Under the pieces are notes generated by a model. The model saw nothing but the letters and a program-made list of their open reading frames with translations. It did no database searches and had not been told where the DNA came from. From the NCBI GenBank assembly GCA_001898485.1, contig MKTY01000019.1, forward strand, positions 186,001-250,000: DNA of 64,000 nucleotides. Reading direction: 5' to 3'. Positions within the stretch are counted from its first letter, which is position 1. Each line of letters begins with the position of its first letter. The translations under genes were made by a program, and so were the position numbers. The stretch is from Sphingobacteriales bacterium 46-32. Lineage in GTDB: Bacteria > Bacteroidota > Bacteroidia > Chitinophagales > Chitinophagaceae. Below, in pieces: positions 62,719 to 64,000 of the stretch.

Positions 62719-63693
62719 ATGGCAACAGCATATTTAAAAGATGGAAAATTCCACAATCGCATAACGGAGCTTTTCGGCATCGATTTCCCATTGATTCAGG
62801 CCGGTATGATCTGGGCAAGCGGATGGCGGCTGGCCAGTGCCGTCAGCAATGCCGGTGGCCTGGGTATGCTGGGAAGTGGCAGCATGTATCCCGATGTACT
62901 GCGGGAGCATATCCGTAAATGCAGGGCTGCAACGCAACGGCCCTTTGCTGTAAATGTGCCACTCCTGTATCCCGATATTGATCAGCATATTCAGATCATT
63001 CTCGAAGAAGGTGTAAAAATTGTATTCACATCGGCCGGTAATCCCCGCACCTGGACGGCTATGCTGAAAGAAAAAGGGGTAACGGTTGTGCATGTAGTCA
63101 GCAGCAGCAAGTTTGCCCGCAAGGCAGAGGAGGCGGGTTGTGATGCCGTGGTGGCAGAAGGGTTTGAAGCGGGGGGGCATAATGGGCGTGAGGAAACCAC
63201 CAGCCTGGTACTGACGCCCGCCGTGGCGGCTGCCGTAAAAATTCCTGTGATCAGCGCAGGTGGAATTGCGACCGGTCGTCAAATGTTAGCGGCAATGATA
63301 CTGGGAGCCGAAGGGGTGCAGATGGGCAGCCGCTTTGTGGCCAGTGAGGAAGCCAGCTCGCACCAGGCATTTAAGGAAGCGGTGATAAACAGCAATGAAG
63401 GTGATACGGTGCTGACCCTCAAACAGCTGACTCCGGTACGTCTCATCCGCAACCAGTTTTATGAGCAGGTCCTGGATGCCGAGACCCGTTGCGCTTCGGC
63501 CGATGAACTCAAAGCCCTGCTTGGTCGGGGCAGGGCCAAAAAAGGAATGTTTGAAGGCAATCTGCAAGAGGGAGAACTGGAGATCGGCCAGGTAAGCAGT
63601 ATGCTCGATAGTATTTTACCGGCTGCTGCCATCGTAAAAAAAGTGCAGGCCGAAATGCTGGCCGCTTTGGAAAATCCGCTGCGTTTGCACTAA
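62719..63693 (+). CDS. Nitronate monooxygenase / FabK-like FMN enzyme
   Basis: This 324-residue protein has the TIM-barrel plan of the NPD/FabK family: FPLIQAGMIWASG near the N-terminus, the catalytic-His segment AEGFEAGGHNG, and the FMN-phosphate segment ISAGGIATGRQMLAAMILGAEGVQMGSRF. Members oxidise nitronates or reduce enoyl-ACP, and the sequence alone does not separate the two. The ATG 62719 start is chosen on family length and on the promoter position. Confidence 0.88.
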   Translation: MATAYLKDGKFHNRITELFGIDFPLIQAGMIWASGWRLASAVSNAGGLGMLGSGSMYPDVLREHIRKCRAATQRPFAVNVPLLYPDIDQHIQIILEEGVKIVFTSAGNPRTWTAMLKEKGVTVVHVVSSSKFARKAEEAGCDAVVAEGFEAGGHNGREETTSLVLTPAVAAAVKIPVISAGGIATGRQMLAAMILGAEGVQMGSRFVASEEASSHQAFKEAVINSNEGDTVLTLKQLTPVRLIRNQFYEQVLDAETRCASADELKALLGRGRAKKGMFEGNLQEGELEIGQVSSMLDSILPAAAIVKKVQAEMLAALENPLRLH

Positions 63694-63698
63694 CTTTA
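63666..63698 (+). promoter_or_regulatory. Promoter of the gene at 63761
   Basis: TTTG (63666-63669), a 21-base spacer and TAACTTTA (63691-63698) match the Bacteroidota consensus with one difference. The TTTG lies within the 3' end of the flavoenzyme gene. Predicted leader about 56 bases. Confidence 0.6.
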
Positions 63699-63760
63699 TC
63701 CCGTGGCGACCGGTGTATATGTATAAGACCTAACCATTATTTACCATCAAAAACGGTCAC

Positions 63761-64000
63761 ATGAAAATCAAACTGCTTCTCTTCTCCATGGGCCTGCTGG
63801 GTTTCAGTATGGCTCATGCCAACAATAATCCAGACCCTGGTCCTGCTACCTGCGACAAGAAAGGAAAAAAAGATGATCTCATTGGCATGGTCATTCATGC
63901 GGATTCACGCAAGCCGCTGAAAGATGTAAACGTTACCGCTTACCTGTCTTCAAAAAAAGAAAAATCGGTAATTACCGATGAAGTAGGAAACTATTCTTTC
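63761..64000 (+). CDS. Secreted carboxypeptidase-regulatory-like domain protein (5' part only)
   Basis: A frame opens at ATG 63761 and runs off the window end after 80 codons. It begins with a signal peptide (MKIKLLLFSMGLLGFSMAHA), a short polar stretch with one Cys, and then the start of a carboxypeptidase-regulatory-like (CarboxypepD_reg) beta-sandwich: a GMVIHADSRKPLKDVNVTAY segment followed by TDEVGNYSF. Such domains are common at the N-terminus of TonB-dependent receptors and other surface proteins of Bacteroidota, so the full gene may be much longer. Confidence 0.75.
   Translation, partial: MKIKLLLFSMGLLGFSMAHANNNPDPGPATCDKKGKKDDLIGMVIHADSRKPLKDVNVTAYLSSKKEKSVITDEVGNYSF

Overview
This window looks like chromosomal core from a member of the Bacteroidota, most likely a Chitinophagaceae-like organism. 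The evidence is a secreted protein ending in a type IX secretion (Por) sorting domain, several families largely confined to Bacteroidota (DUF4293, DUF6427, DUF6159-type membrane proteins), promoters of the TTG-N17..21-TAnnTTTG kind, and few Shine-Dalgarno sequences. The lineage is my inference; there is no rRNA to confirm it. I see no prophage, insertion sequence, CRISPR array or tRNA.

Layout. (1) 33-17203: a complete division and cell wall (dcw) cluster on the + strand, in the order mraZ-rsmH-ftsL-like-ftsI/pbp-murE-mraY-murD-ftsW-murG-murC-ftsQ-ftsA-ftsZ. It has no ddl, murF or murB, and ftsZ is unusually long. (2) 17601-22129 (-): a DUF6159-type membrane protein, an ABC-2 exporter pair, a GH43 hydrolase and a DUF1080 protein. 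(3) 22239-26222: an SDR epimerase (+), then a zincin metalloprotease and a FadN-type beta-oxidation fusion enzyme (-). (4) 26425-35895 (-): a giant AsmA-like protein, metG, and an ECF sigma / anti-sigma-like / secreted / TlpA-thioredoxin operon. (5) 36088-40642 (+): two tandem LD-carboxypeptidases, a GRDP/TIGR04222-like membrane protein with a Cys/Gly tail, and oxyR. (6) 40639-46076 (-): two related membrane-anchored alpha/beta hydrolases flanking a Dabb protein and a lipoprotein, then a Kup potassium transporter. (7) 46322-52357 (+): a secreted protein and DUF6427 protein, purQ, and a DsbD system split over two genes. (8) 52469-53241 (-): an ECF sigma factor and, downstream of it, a probable structured small RNA (6S-like). 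(9) 53510-59261 (+): uvrA and the T9SS cargo protein. (10) 59649-61400 (-): DUF4293 and glyA. (11) 61674-64000 (+): a sugar nucleotidyltransferase, an NMO/FabK-like flavoenzyme and a truncated carboxypeptidase-regulatory-like protein.

Most of the gene content is ordinary housekeeping. The least explained material is between the genes. One item is a probable 6S-like RNA with its own promoter and terminator (52469-52670). Another is a set of modular tandem arrays with 7-, 8- and 9-bp units that recur just downstream of stop codons, combine in a fixed order, and in places form long inverted repeats. A third is a long leader with a terminator-like hairpin in front of the T9SS gene. The DsbD pair is also notable: the redox cysteines of the N-terminal domain are kept only in the stand-alone copy. 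I found no clear new multi-gene defence or mobile system.
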